Notes: generated by a model from the letters alone, not told the origin. A stretch of 64,000 bases of DNA from JAUIKM01 sp964445695 (GCA_964445695.1 CAYULF010000001.1:124001-188000), one strand, 5' to 3'; counted from the stretch's first letter, positions 17,110 to 26,146 are shown. Made by a program: numbers and translations.

Positions 17110-17135
17110 AAACTACAGCCGCCGGCAGGCCGGCG
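17110..17135 (-). repeat. GC-rich hairpin upstream of the BLUF gene
   Basis: CGCCGGC/GCCGGCG arms (17120-17126, 17129-17135). On the - strand the stem is followed by TGTAGTTT, the sequence that also follows the GC-rich stem of the double-hairpin element at 30541-30580. Its own small hairpin is not conserved, so this is at most a degenerate copy. It lies in the 5' region of the BLUF gene and could attenuate transcription. The rest of 17136-17346 shows nothing clear. Confidence 0.4.
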
Positions 17136-17346
17136 TTAGTATAAGTACTCGTACAGGCGGAGGCGCAAATCAGCCCAACGGGAACGGGACAAGCGCCTGG
17201 AAATTCGGAGCAGCATGTTGAACGAGTCTTCCGGAATAGCCCGCGTGAAAGATACAACCAATTGAACTTGGAACCGAATACCTTATTTTCCGGTTACTCA
17301 GCCGAAGCAGTTCAACGATAAAATCGTAAACCTCGCCGACTTCACA

Positions 17347-18333
17347 ATGCGCCATCTCCTACCCTGTTTTCTCTTGTTTGCCATCGTGTTGCCGGCTTCG
17401 GGCCTGGCCCAGATTGATCTTGGCCCGAGATTCGGTCCGGATGTTGAACCGGAAGACGCCGCGGTCATCTGCGAGATTCCGGAACTGGTAACGCCCAGCG
17501 TCGAGACGCACGGTTTCCACGTCGGCAATGTGGTCGACGACTTCAGCCTGTTTACTCCCGACGGCGAGCAGGTCACGCTGAAGGACGAGTTGAGTTATGG
17601 CCTGCCGCTGCTGCTGATTGCCTGCAGTTATACATGTACTGTCTTCCGCGATCGCATTCCGCAGATCAATGCTCTGCAGGAGATGTTCGACGGCCGCGTG
17701 CGCTTTCTGCTGGTTTACACACTTGAAGCTCATCCGATCCAGGACATAAGCCCCTATTTCGGCTACGTCAGCGTGGGACGCAATCAGCAGGACGACATCC
17801 TGTATCGCCAGCCGGCAACCTACGGCGCGCGGCGCGACGTGGCGCGCGACATGCTGGCGGCGCTGGACGTGCGGCAGCGCGTGGTGATCGACGGCCCCTG
17901 CAACGAGTGGTGGTGGGCCTACGGCCCCGCGGCGAACAACGCTTATTTGCTGGACACGGACGGACGCGTGGTCGCCAAACACTGGTGGTTCAATCACATC
18001 CCGCAAAACATGGAACGCGATATCGAAGAGCTGCTCAATCCAACAACGACGGATCTCGCCGATGCACTGGAACAGCGCTCAGCCGACGTGCGGGTGCGGC
18101 GGCACGGCGACTTCGTGCTCGTGGACGGACGCAATGACGGAGCTCTCAACAAGTTTGAACTGACGCTGTGCGACCTGCTTGGCCGTACGATTCAGCGGCT
18201 GGAATTCGACGACCTGCCGTTCCTGTTTCGGTGGCAAACAAAAGCGGATTTGGGAACGGCTTTGTATTTTATCAGGTCAAATGGAAACGTTTTGGCGCGC
18301 GGCGTTTTACCGCTTATCGAGGAGAAACTATGA
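17347..18333 (+). CDS. Secreted deiodinase-like thioredoxin-fold protein with T9SS-like C-terminus
   Basis: 328 aa. Signal peptide MRHLLPCFLLFAIVLPASGLAQ. Residues ~50-235 form a thioredoxin-like domain related to the iodothyronine deiodinase family: the active-site segment reads ACSYTCTVFRDRIPQIN, matching the family's SYTC-x2-F arrangement, with Cys where vertebrate enzymes have selenocysteine. FLLVYTLEAHP and the later strand AYLLDTDGRVVAKHWW also fit. The last ~75 residues (FELTLCDLLGRTIQRLEF to LYFIRSNGNVLARGVLPL) look like a type A T9SS sorting domain. It heads an operon of three exported proteins and overlaps the next start by four bases. A thiol or halide-linked redox role is possible; deiodination itself is not implied. 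Confidence 0.85.
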   Translation: MRHLLPCFLLFAIVLPASGLAQIDLGPRFGPDVEPEDAAVICEIPELVTPSVETHGFHVGNVVDDFSLFTPDGEQVTLKDELSYGLPLLLIACSYTCTVFRDRIPQINALQEMFDGRVRFLLVYTLEAHPIQDISPYFGYVSVGRNQQDDILYRQPATYGARRDVARDMLAALDVRQRVVIDGPCNEWWWAYGPAANNAYLLDTDGRVVAKHWWFNHIPQNMERDIEELLNPTTTDLADALEQRSADVRVRRHGDFVLVDGRNDGALNKFELTLCDLLGRTIQRLEFDDLPFLFRWQTKADLGTALYFIRSNGNVLARGVLPLIEEKL

Positions 18334-19028
18334 CAAAAAAATACCTGTTTGCATTGCTGCCAATTGTCCTGCTGTTAACCGCCAATCGCGCCGTGGCGCA
18401 GGATTTCAACGTCTTTTTCATCTCGGACCGCATTGAGAGCGATGAGGAGTTTCCACATCTGTATCTTGAGGGTTCGATCAACAACCTGACCGACGAAGCC
18501 ATCACGCTGAGGATCGTGCGCACGGTAGAGGAACTGCCCGAAGACTGGGGTTCTTCGATATGCACGGACATTTGTTTTCCGCCGAACGTCGACACGATCC
18601 ACGTGGAAATTCCCGCCCAGGCGCGACAGACAGTTGCGGTAACGTATTATTCGGACGGTGTTTCCGGCGAAGGGTATGTGGACCTGGAATTCAGCACGGA
18701 CAATACCCCCGGAATCAGCAAACGCCTTTTTGTTCGTCACGACCTCGTGAGTTCGGTGTGGGAAGGCGGCAGATTGTACGGCGAAAGTCCGATGGTCTGG
18801 ATCAGCGGCGCAAACAGTATCCGCGTCGGTGAACACGCGTCGAATCTGCTGGGAAAACAACTGGAACTGACCGTCTTTGACGCCCTGGGCAACAAACTGC
18901 TGAGCGCGCCCAATGTCGTGCCGGGACAGATGGAAACCGGTTTCACGTTTTCGCGTCAGCCGCATCCCTATCGAATAACCGCGGACGGCGTGCTGATAGA
19001 AGCGGGCCTGCTGCCCTCGACAGAATGA
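18330..19028 (+). CDS. Small secreted protein of unknown function
   Basis: 232 aa from ATG 18330, chosen over a longer in-frame opening because GGAG precedes it by five bases and it begins with a signal peptide (MTKKYLFALLPIVLLLTANRAVAQ). The ATG overlaps the TGA of the deiodinase-like gene, so translation is coupled. The mature part is a beta-rich region with two Cys (SSICTDICFPP) that could form a disulfide. The C-terminal ~75 residues (SIRVGEHASNLLGKQLELTVFDALGNKLL) again resemble a T9SS sorting domain but end unusually (GLLPSTE). Probably works with the two redox proteins beside it. Confidence 0.8.
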   Translation: MTKKYLFALLPIVLLLTANRAVAQDFNVFFISDRIESDEEFPHLYLEGSINNLTDEAITLRIVRTVEELPEDWGSSICTDICFPPNVDTIHVEIPAQARQTVAVTYYSDGVSGEGYVDLEFSTDNTPGISKRLFVRHDLVSSVWEGGRLYGESPMVWISGANSIRVGEHASNLLGKQLELTVFDALGNKLLSAPNVVPGQMETGFTFSRQPHPYRITADGVLIEAGLLPSTE

Positions 19029-19064
19029 TTTCAACTTAACCGAATACACTGGACAAACACAGCT

Positions 19065-19886
19065 ATGAAAAATGTTATCACATCGAAGTTCGTGCGGCAA
19101 GTAGCGTTGCTGTGCCTGGGCATTGCGGTTCTGCCGTTGACCATTCTGGCGCAGAGCAACAAAACAGTCGAAGATTTTACCCTGACGGACGTGGACGGCG
19201 TTGAGACCTCGCTCTACGCTGAGCTGGAAACCGGCCGTTTTGTGCTGCTGGATTTTTTCAGCGTCCAGTGCCACATCTGCAAGGAAAACACGGCCAAGGT
19301 GAACCGGATCCAGGAGAATTACAGCGAGTTCCTGAGCGTCTGGAAAATGGGTGTCTATGGTCCGGACCGCGAACCACCGAGTTGGGTGGAAGATTTCAAT
19401 CGTTGGTACGACTCCAAAGTGCGGGCTTTTCCGAACGCGACAGCGGAGCTGAAGTATTTCAACGACGAGTTTAAAATTGGCTACGGCACGCCGACCTATG
19501 TGCTGATCAGCCCCGACCACAAGGTATCGTTTATCTACCGCGGCTTCAACGACAACGTGTTGCGCCAAAAACTGAACGACGCGATGTTCATGCCGACGTC
19601 GGTGAGCGAGCAACTGGACCGCTCGGCCGAAGTGCGGATAGCGCCGCAGCCAGTCAAAGACGTGATGACGCTGAGTCTGCCGGCGGACCAGCAGATAAAA
19701 GTGTTGACAATCGTCGATGGCCGCGGAGTTGAAATCGCGCGTTTCACCGGCGGACGCGATATTGAAAATACGGGCGCTGTTGAGCTGGACCTGACGACTC
19801 TGAACACGGCGAACGGCATTCACATGCTGAGGATAGAATTTGCGGACGGCGGACTGGCGCAACGCAGCTTTGTGGTTGTGCGCTGA
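19065..19886 (+). CDS. Secreted TlpA-like thioredoxin with T9SS-like C-terminus
   Basis: 273 aa with an N-terminal signal peptide ending near LTILAQ. Residues ~30-175 are a thioredoxin fold: VEDFTLTDVDG, the active site FFSVQCHICKENT (CHIC, Cys-x2-Cys) and the cis-Pro region YGTPTYVLISP. The CxxC motif supports a disulfide reductase or thiol-transfer role outside the cytoplasm. The last ~80 residues end in AEVRIAPQPVKDVMTLSLP ... GIHMLRIEF ... FVVVR, a T9SS type A sorting pattern, so the protein should reach the cell surface or medium. It is the third gene of the operon, followed by an intrinsic terminator. The pairing with a deiodinase-like protein suggests a shared redox substrate. Confidence 0.88.
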   Translation: MKNVITSKFVRQVALLCLGIAVLPLTILAQSNKTVEDFTLTDVDGVETSLYAELETGRFVLLDFFSVQCHICKENTAKVNRIQENYSEFLSVWKMGVYGPDREPPSWVEDFNRWYDSKVRAFPNATAELKYFNDEFKIGYGTPTYVLISPDHKVSFIYRGFNDNVLRQKLNDAMFMPTSVSEQLDRSAEVRIAPQPVKDVMTLSLPADQQIKVLTIVDGRGVEIARFTGGRDIENTGAVELDLTTLNTANGIHMLRIEFADGGLAQRSFVVVR

Positions 19887-19923
19887 CGCCTGACTGACTT
19901 GCAGACTTGAAACTGACTTTGGA

Positions 19924-19955
19924 CGCCTCGTCTTGACTGAAAGACGGGGCGTTTT
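19924..19955 (+). terminator. Rho-independent terminator of the redox operon
   Basis: Stem CGCCTCGTCTT / AAGACGGGGCG (one G-T pair) followed by TTTT, 37 bases after the thioredoxin stop. Confidence 0.85.
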
Positions 19956-20250
19956 ATGTTTGGAGCCTGGGAGTCGTGTTAAGTGAAAGAGTATTTGTGA
20001 ATTGATTTGGGGCTGGCCGAGGTAATTGGACAGGTTTTAGATGCCGATAAAGCAGAAAATCAGCCCGTTGGGGAGCAAATATGGTACCGTAATAAAAAAG
20101 TGCTTTTTGCAACGCTGGAAAGGCCACATTTTCCGTTGATAAGCGTACCTTGTCAGCCCCTGGAATGGAGCCGATGGTTAAACAACGTTGGCGTGCAGAA
20201 TGCTTGTATCGGCAAATCAATCACGATGCCAACGAATTCCTGAGAGCGAA

Positions 20251-20279
20251 TGTTAACACGATGTCTGCGGGTGTTAACA
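20251..20279. promoter_or_regulatory. Pair of TGTTAACA palindromes, 21 bp apart
   Basis: TGTTAACAC at 20251 and GTGTTAACA at 20271-20279. The two 8-bp palindromes start 21 bp apart (two helical turns), about 80 bases upstream of the next start codon. A dimeric regulator bound on one face of the helix is the simplest reading. The rest of 19960-20360 holds no recognisable gene. Confidence 0.4.
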
Positions 20280-20360
20280 ACCTGCAGAGCCTGTCTGGTT
20301 TGACCAGGCTGTCCCGAAGGCGCAAGGCGCGATGTGCAAACATCAATATCAGGAGGGAAA

Positions 20361-20594
20361 ATGCGAGGAATTGACTTGTTAAACAAGAACAGCTTAAAAC
20401 GGCAGAGTCGACCGGCAACGGAGCCTGTGCCGGCGGGCCCGAATGCGGAATTGCGCGCCGGGCTTAGCATATCAGCATTGATGATCGGGGGTGCATCGTT
20501 TGGCAACATTGTCCTGCCCAGTCCGGTCGGGGCTCTGGCAGGCGCTGTTTTTGGCCTGGCTGCCGCGATCGTACACCGCGTGCGTTATGAATGA
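20361..20594 (+). CDS. Small membrane protein
   Basis: 77 aa from ATG 20361, fixed by a strong AGGAGGG site four bases upstream of the codon. The N-terminal half is polar and basic (RGIDLLNKNSLKRQSRP). The C-terminal half has one or two hydrophobic segments (LSISALMIGGASFGNIVL, VGALAGAVFGLAAAIVH) with small-residue GxxxG-type spacing that favours helix packing. It overlaps the next gene by eight bases, so the two products are probably made in fixed ratio. No family recognised. Confidence 0.75.
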   Translation: MRGIDLLNKNSLKRQSRPATEPVPAGPNAELRAGLSISALMIGGASFGNIVLPSPVGALAGAVFGLAAAIVHRVRYE

Positions 20595-20946
20595 AGCGCT
20601 GTCGCATCCGATTGAGTTGTTGGCTGCACTGTTGATAGCTCTATACTTTATTTTAGTGACATTTTGGTCAAATTTGCGCCCGGAATTACTGGAAGTAATT
20701 GCTTTGATATTGACCAGCTCCGGCATCGTCTCTGCGATTGATCTCGGGCTTCTTGCGATCGGCGACGGAGCTCTGCTCGGCGAGAGGTTGCGAGACAAAA
20801 ACACGTTGATTCTGATCGGCGCTGTCGCAATCATGTGGGTGTCGATTGTACAAACCGGACAGATCATGTGGCATCACTATCACTCAAACAGACCCATGCG
20901 TCCCATGCGCGGACGCCGCCCGCAGGGCAACATCAGGAACAATTAA
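20587..20946 (+). CDS. Small membrane protein, partner of the preceding gene
   Basis: 119 aa from ATG 20587, which lies inside the end of the upstream gene (stop at 20592-20594), so translation is coupled. Three hydrophobic segments are visible (IELLAALLIALYFILVTFW, LLEVIALILTSSGIVSAIDLGLL, TLILIGAVAIMWVSIVQTG), followed by a basic, His/Arg-rich tail (HHYHSNRPMRPMRGRRPQG). The positive tail predicts a cytoplasmic C-terminus that could bind nucleic acid or lipid head groups. It is followed by a bidirectional terminator. I do not recognise the family. Confidence 0.75.
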   Translation: MNEALSHPIELLAALLIALYFILVTFWSNLRPELLEVIALILTSSGIVSAIDLGLLAIGDGALLGERLRDKNTLILIGAVAIMWVSIVQTGQIMWHHYHSNRPMRPMRGRRPQGNIRNN

Positions 20947-20948
20947 AC

Positions 20949-20982
20949 AACAGGCGGATTTGCTGCTGCAAACCCGCCTGTT
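20949..20982. terminator. Bidirectional terminator between convergent genes
   Basis: 14-bp stem (AACAGGCGGATTTG / CAAACCCGCCTGTT, one mismatch) with loop CTGCTG, T-rich on the + side (ATTGTTT). It lies between the + strand membrane-protein pair and the - strand surface-protein gene. Confidence 0.8.
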
Positions 20983-21015
20983 ATTGTTTCATGCCGATCT
21001 GTTGTCGTTGTCGAC

Positions 21016-24000
21016 TTAACGACGAATCAGTTTAATCGACCACTGCTCTGCTCCGCGCCTGATGTTAAGCATGTAAACTCCCGCGGGCAGTCCTTCAGCC
21101 TCCAGGTTGACGTTCTCGCTGCCGTTGCCGACGGTTCGGTGCAGAACGCGCTCTCCAAGAATGTTAAGTAGTTCAACCGTTACCTCGCCCGTCGGCAAGC
21201 CGTCGATGCGAATGCGATTGTCAAATGGGTTCGGAAACACCTGCGGCTGCGCTCCCGCAAATTCGTCGCCGACGGACGTCGTAATGCGGTACTCGTATGC
21301 TTCGGACTCGCTGCTGCAGCCGCGCTCGTCGGTAATGAGAACGGTAAACAGACCTTCACTCTCGGGCCTGTAGCCGCGCGAGTTGCCGTTGTTGTTAATA
21401 TTGCGTCCCTGGTAGCGCCACTGGTAGTGCGGCGCTTCCGAAGAAAGCAACTGGAACTTGTCGGCCAGTGTAATTGTCGGGCGCGGCGGAAGCGCCAACA
21501 GCTCAACGGTGAAGGTCTCACTGCGGCCCGTGGAATTCGAGACGAGCAAGTGAGCCACGCCGTCGACAGCCTCATCAAGCAAGCTGATTTCGATGGATGC
21601 CGCGATACTGCCGAGTCCTTCAACATTGATTGCCGTGTTCATGGATTCTGCATCGACAAGCTCGACCGACTGGATGCGAGCGCCTGCGTCAAGAACGCGA
21701 ATCAGCGCATCGCCGCAACCACCGCTGCTGTCGCTGAGAACCGGGTAACATCCGCGGCACGCACCAAAGTCCGTCGACGCCAGATCGCCGCGCAGTTCCA
21801 GCAGAGACAGAATTGCACCGGGTTCGCCGTTTTCAGCGCCGTAGGTGCCGCCTTCCAGAGCGTCGCCCGCGGAACCGCCTTCCACCACGATGGTGAGATT
21901 GTCGCGCGATACGGCATCCGCGGCCAGCAGGCCGACGTATCCACCGCCGCCGCCGCCGCCGGGCCCGGCCGTGACGTGTTCATTGCCGAGTCGACTGCCG
22001 CCTTTGCCGCCGCTGACGTCCACCGTTATACCGGACACGACCTGCTGCACGTCGAGCAGAACGCTGCCGCCTGCCCCGCCGCCGCCCAGGCCGTCGGGAT
22101 TGAGGGTCGAAAAATCGTCGGCGGCTTTTGTGCCGCGCGCAAAGATCCCGAAATCGCCGGCGCTTTTAAGCGTGCCGCCGCGAACAATGACGATGCCGCC
22201 GCCATCCGCGCCGCCGGAACCGTGCCGGTGGTTGGAATGTCCGCATCCACCGCCGCCGCCGGCAAATACATGGCGTCCACGAATGAAATCATTCAGGTAG
22301 GCTGACTTGCCGCCGATACCGCCGGCAAAACGGCGGTTTTCCACGACGCCGCGGAAGCCGAATCCACCCGCTCCGCCGGCTCCGAGGCCTGCTCCGCCGC
22401 CACCGCCGGCATTGTGGTTGTTGCCGCCGCCGCCGGCATTGGCCGGACTGCCGCGACCGTAGCGGAATGCTCCGATGCCGTCTTCAGCCACTCCCTCGCC
22501 TTTCGGGGAGTAATAACAGTCTTCGTCGGTCACGTAGTCGACGCGGTGCGGCGATACGTTGCAAGGCGGATAGTTCTCGAATTCAGCACCGCGGAAGCCG
22601 CGGCCGTCAACATTCAGATCGGCTTCGAGCATCAGACATTCCGCGCTCAGAGCCAGGACGCCGCCGGTTTCGCCGTCCCAGGGCCGGCAGGTCAGCTCGC
22701 CGCTGACAACGATGTGGTTGTAGGCGGGAACGGTAATCAGCTGGATTTTACCGCTGATATCGTATTCGTCATTCTGCAGTTTTTCTTCCAGTCTGACATC
22801 AAAACCACTGACGGATTCGACGACGGCAAACTCGTAAAGTCCGGCACCGTTCAGATCGGTGATATTGCCGTAGTTTTCGTCGTTGTCGGGATAAATCTCG
22901 GCGCCCTGCATCTGGATAATCAGCACCTGAAGGCCGGGACGCAACCCCGTCGTGTCGGTCAAGCGGACGCGTCCGGAAGCCGGCGCAATTGATTCCACAG
23001 CGTGATAGGTATTCACAATGCCGCTGATTTCATCGCAGCCTTCACAAGCTTCAACAATTACTTCGATCGAGTCCGTGTAGCGGCATCCTGCCGGCGTTTC
23101 AACCGTGAGTCGATAGGTGATCGACTCCGTCGGCGTAGCCAGCGGAGCGGCGATCGTCGGATCGTCCAGTCCGTCAATCGGATTCCATTGATAGGTCAGA
23201 TTGTCGCCCTGAATGTTGAAGGGTTCCAGTTGCACTTCATCGCCGGTGCAGATAACGGCTTCGCGGCGCAGCTGGAATCGCGGTGCGGGAGTCACCTCCA
23301 CCAAAACCGAATCGCGGGCAACACAGTCCCCCGCCGTGATTTCCACGCGGTACAGAGTCGACTGTTGCGGAGCGGCAACCGGGCGCAGGATGCGCGGATT
23401 GTTCAGACCGTTGGCCGGCGTCCAGCGAATTTCCACATCATTCCCTGCATCGGTGGCGGCGTCGAGCACCACCGACTCGCCGCGACAGATTTGCTGATCG
23501 GGACCGGCGTCAACGTCGATTTCCGGAATGACGACAACCAGGATGGAATCGCGCGCATCGCAGCCGGCCTCGTCGCTGACGTGCAGATAGTACATTCGGG
23601 TGGCGGACGGCGTGGCCCGCGGCTGCATGACGGCGGGGTCGTCAAGTCCGTCTTCCGGCGTCCAGGCATAGGTAAGCGGGCCTTCAGCCTCGCTGACTTC
23701 CGGTTGTAATACGGCGACGTCGTCGCTGCAAATTGTGACTTCGTCTTCCAGTTCGATGCGCGGACGCGGGCGAACGCGAATCTGCGCCTGTGCTTCGGCA
23801 ATGCAGCCACGCTCGTCGCGCACCACTACTTCATATGTGCTTGTTTCGGACGGACTCGCAATTGGATTGCGAGCGGAAGCATCGCTGAGACCTTCGGACG
23901 GCGTCCATTCAAACACGGTCGTCGAAGGATCAAAACCGGTAATGTCCAGCATGAGCTGAATTTCATCGCCGCGGCAAATCGTCGACGTCGAAGGTGAAAC

Positions 24001-25548
24001 GGCGGCCGTGCATTCAATTGTCTCCTGACCGAGGCCACCGATATATGCGTAGGAATTGGCCAGGCCGTAGCCCATCACGTACAGGCCGATCGGTTGCTCG
24101 GATGCCACGGTGTGAACGCCGGCATCGACCTCAAGATGAGCAAACCAGAAGTCCGACGAACCTATGCGCGTAAAGTCGCCGACATTGACGGCGTTACCGT
24201 CGACCCTGACGTTGGCGCGGTCAACCGTTTCAGCGATCACAGTCGCGTAGTGCAGCGTAAATACCTCGTCTTCCCGCGGCGGATTGCCGAGCTGCTGCAA
24301 GGCCTGCGCGTTGATGCAGCGGTAGGATTTGAGAAATTGTTCCTTCGGAGGCAGCAGCAGCATAAAGGGATCGCTGCGCACTTCGTTCGGATCGCTGAAC
24401 TGATTGTTGGACGTTTTTTTGTACTGCGCCACCTGAACAGCTTTGCTGCCCTGTACTTCCAGCGGCCCCGTAATGGTCGCCTCGTATATCTCCCCGGCAT
24501 CGAGCGTGGCAACTTCTGCGCCGTTCACCATCACTTGTGTATCGTCGGAGGAGGCCAACACGCGGAAAGTGTCGTCGCCCTCCGGAGCGGACTCCGGAGT
24601 CTGCGGCATCGGAACCACAAAGGCGTTGCGCCCCCAGGTGTTCGTCGGCAGCATCTGCTGAATGAGGTAGTCGCGCGAAATGAGTATGTCGCTGTTTTCA
24701 ACCGGAATGGTCGAACGCTGGTGACCGGCAAAGACCGCAATCGGATCGGTGGCGGTCACCAATGTGCCGGTCAGGTCGCGGCGCAGATCGTCGACGTCGA
24801 AGCGCGCCTGGACCAGATAGACGTCGCCGCGATCCAGCCTGACGCGCTGAACATCGAGGCCGTTGTCTTGCGTCTCGGTGCTCGGCCTGATCGTCACTTC
24901 CGTGCCGTCCGCCGTCGCGATGACTGCAAACTGCGAAGGTGTGCTGCTGAAGTCGAGCTGATCATTGATGATGTCGAAGTCGCTGTTGTACGCCATGACG
25001 CGATAGCTGAGCCCCAGGACATCCTGCGGAAGAGCGAGGAATGCATCCGACGTTGTGCGCGCCATGTTGAGGCCGTAAACGGTCACCTCGTCTTCACTGG
25101 TAATGTGAAAGTGCTGCGCCGCGACAATTTCATTCTGCGAGTTTGCATTGTTGAGAAAACCCGAGCGATTGAATCCCTCCAGCTCAAATTCTTCATACAC
25201 GATTTGAAACTGGTACACCTCGTCCGGATCGTCGATGACAAAGTCCTGGAGAAATCGATCGCCGCCGCGATTGAAGTATTCGATCTGTCCACGCGTCGGC
25301 TCATCCGCCGCGATGTAAATGTAAAGGCTGTCCTCCCGCCCCGTCAGATTATTGTGGAAGTTCGGCGGAAAAGTAATCCAGAATTCACGCCCTTTGCTGT
25401 CGGGAATGTCCTGGGCCGCGGCGCTCCCGAACGCAGCGACAAACAACAGAAGAACAAGCGGGATGAAAAGCGACAGAACCTGACGTGCCGCGCCATTGTG
25501 CACACGAGAAACACGGCCGGTTTGCAAAAGGTGTTGCTGTAATATCAT
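21016..25548 (-). CDS. Giant T9SS-secreted surface protein (IgGFc-like, PKD-like repeats, Gly-rich)
   Basis: 1510 aa. The N-terminus has a long basic stretch, then a hydrophobic signal (LSLFIPLVLLLFVAAFGSAAAQ). Residues ~45-510 resemble the IgGFc-binding N-terminal domain of Bacteroidota adhesins (DSKGREFWITFPPNFH, repeated GTEVTIRPS- and ISRDYLIQQMLPTNTWG-like strands). Residues ~513-838 hold four PKD-like repeats of ~85 aa, each with the pattern C-G/S-D ... WTP..GL.DP..P.A.P...Y and a conserved Cys pair. Residues ~1020-1200 are a glycine-rich block (GGGGNNHNAGGGGGAG, GGGGGGGYVG). The last ~65 residues are a T9SS type A sorting domain (PNPFDNRIRIDG, LLNILGERVL, GVYMLNIRRG, IKLIRR). Expected to be a surface adhesin or matrix protein. 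Monocistronic. Confidence 0.92.
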   Translation of the reverse strand: MILQQHLLQTGRVSRVHNGAARQVLSLFIPLVLLLFVAAFGSAAAQDIPDSKGREFWITFPPNFHNNLTGREDSLYIYIAADEPTRGQIEYFNRGGDRFLQDFVIDDPDEVYQFQIVYEEFELEGFNRSGFLNNANSQNEIVAAQHFHITSEDEVTVYGLNMARTTSDAFLALPQDVLGLSYRVMAYNSDFDIINDQLDFSSTPSQFAVIATADGTEVTIRPSTETQDNGLDVQRVRLDRGDVYLVQARFDVDDLRRDLTGTLVTATDPIAVFAGHQRSTIPVENSDILISRDYLIQQMLPTNTWGRNAFVVPMPQTPESAPEGDDTFRVLASSDDTQVMVNGAEVATLDAGEIYEATITGPLEVQGSKAVQVAQYKKTSNNQFSDPNEVRSDPFMLLLPPKEQFLKSYRCINAQALQQLGNPPREDEVFTLHYATVIAETVDRANVRVDGNAVNVGDFTRIGSSDFWFAHLEVDAGVHTVASEQPIGLYVMGYGLANSYAYIGGLGQETIECTAAVSPSTSTICRGDEIQLMLDITGFDPSTTVFEWTPSEGLSDASARNPIASPSETSTYEVVVRDERGCIAEAQAQIRVRPRPRIELEDEVTICSDDVAVLQPEVSEAEGPLTYAWTPEDGLDDPAVMQPRATPSATRMYYLHVSDEAGCDARDSILVVVIPEIDVDAGPDQQICRGESVVLDAATDAGNDVEIRWTPANGLNNPRILRPVAAPQQSTLYRVEITAGDCVARDSVLVEVTPAPRFQLRREAVICTGDEVQLEPFNIQGDNLTYQWNPIDGLDDPTIAAPLATPTESITYRLTVETPAGCRYTDSIEVIVEACEGCDEISGIVNTYHAVESIAPASGRVRLTDTTGLRPGLQVLIIQMQGAEIYPDNDENYGNITDLNGAGLYEFAVVESVSGFDVRLEEKLQNDEYDISGKIQLITVPAYNHIVVSGELTCRPWDGETGGVLALSAECLMLEADLNVDGRGFRGAEFENYPPCNVSPHRVDYVTDEDCYYSPKGEGVAEDGIGAFRYGRGSPANAGGGGNNHNAGGGGGAGLGAGGAGGFGFRGVVENRRFAGGIGGKSAYLNDFIRGRHVFAGGGGGCGHSNHRHGSGGADGGGIVIVRGGTLKSAGDFGIFARGTKAADDFSTLNPDGLGGGGAGGSVLLDVQQVVSGITVDVSGGKGGSRLGNEHVTAGPGGGGGGGYVGLLAADAVSRDNLTIVVEGGSAGDALEGGTYGAENGEPGAILSLLELRGDLASTDFGACRGCYPVLSDSSGGCGDALIRVLDAGARIQSVELVDAESMNTAINVEGLGSIAASIEISLLDEAVDGVAHLLVSNSTGRSETFTVELLALPPRPTITLADKFQLLSSEAPHYQWRYQGRNINNNGNSRGYRPESEGLFTVLITDERGCSSESEAYEYRITTSVGDEFAGAQPQVFPNPFDNRIRIDGLPTGEVTVELLNILGERVLHRTVGNGSENVNLEAEGLPAGVYMLNIRRGAEQWSIKLIRR

Positions 25549-26053
25549 GATGAAATGGCTTCCGAATTTTTTACGGATGAAATTGAGTACGACGTCAAAT
25601 TCTGCCGTACAAACGGGAGATATGCAAGTTACGAAAGCACCGACTCACCAGAAAATGACATGGGACGGCGGGTCGGCGACCGGGTTGTGATTGTGCGTCA
25701 GGGGAAACAGACACCTGAGTGCCGCATACGACGCATGTGCGCCACGACAACAACAGCAACGTTGTCGCGGCAGATACCGGGGACGGGAAGACATGATGAC
25801 GCATTGGACCTTGTTTCAGCCGGAAACCTGTGGACGCGGCGGCCGGTGTGACAACGCGGCGGATTGAAGTTGCACAATGATATGTGACTTCAATCCCGCT
25901 GACAAACAAGAATCAATGCTGCCAAAGATCAGAGAAAAACGCCTGTGACGAAGATCGATAAAACGGGACGGCGTTTCGTCGCAGAGCTGGATTCGATTGC
26001 CGGGGATATGATGCGGAAGAGACACAATTTGTGGAAATGTTGCAGTGAAAAAG
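25549..26053. other. Intergenic region without recognisable gene
   Basis: Divergent spacer between the surface-protein gene and the phosphate transporter. Short open frames exist on both strands, but none has a Shine-Dalgarno or family-like sequence. I see no RNA gene. It should contain the surface-protein promoter. Confidence 0.6.
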
Positions 26054-26146
26054 ATGTTAAGAAAACGTTCCCAATGTTAAGGATTTGTGCAACATGTTAA
26101 GAATGTATTAAATGAAATGATGAGACTATGAGATTTATTAACTTTG
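26054..26146 (+). promoter_or_regulatory. Promoter with three 20-bp-phased ATGTTAAG repeats
   Basis: ATGTTAAG occurs exactly at 26054, 26074 and 26094, a 20-bp period. TAACTTTG at 26139-26146 matches the Bacteroidota -7 consensus TAnnTTTG, and no clear -33 TTTG precedes it. Start of transcription would be near 26152, about 40 bases before the transporter start, placing the repeats at roughly -54 to -95. This is the layout of an activator-dependent promoter. The reverse complement contains TTAACA, which recalls Pho-box half-sites, but the spacing differs from the 11 bp seen in Bacillus. Confidence 0.55.

Noticed and set aside
18375..19862. 495-codon - strand frame opposite the redox operon
   Set aside because: Covers parts of two + strand genes with signal peptides and motifs; the antisense product has no features.
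21950..22480. GCC/GGC-rich repeat tract
   Set aside because: These are glycine codons of the Gly-rich block in the giant surface protein; the DNA copies are irregular and not a microsatellite or CRISPR.
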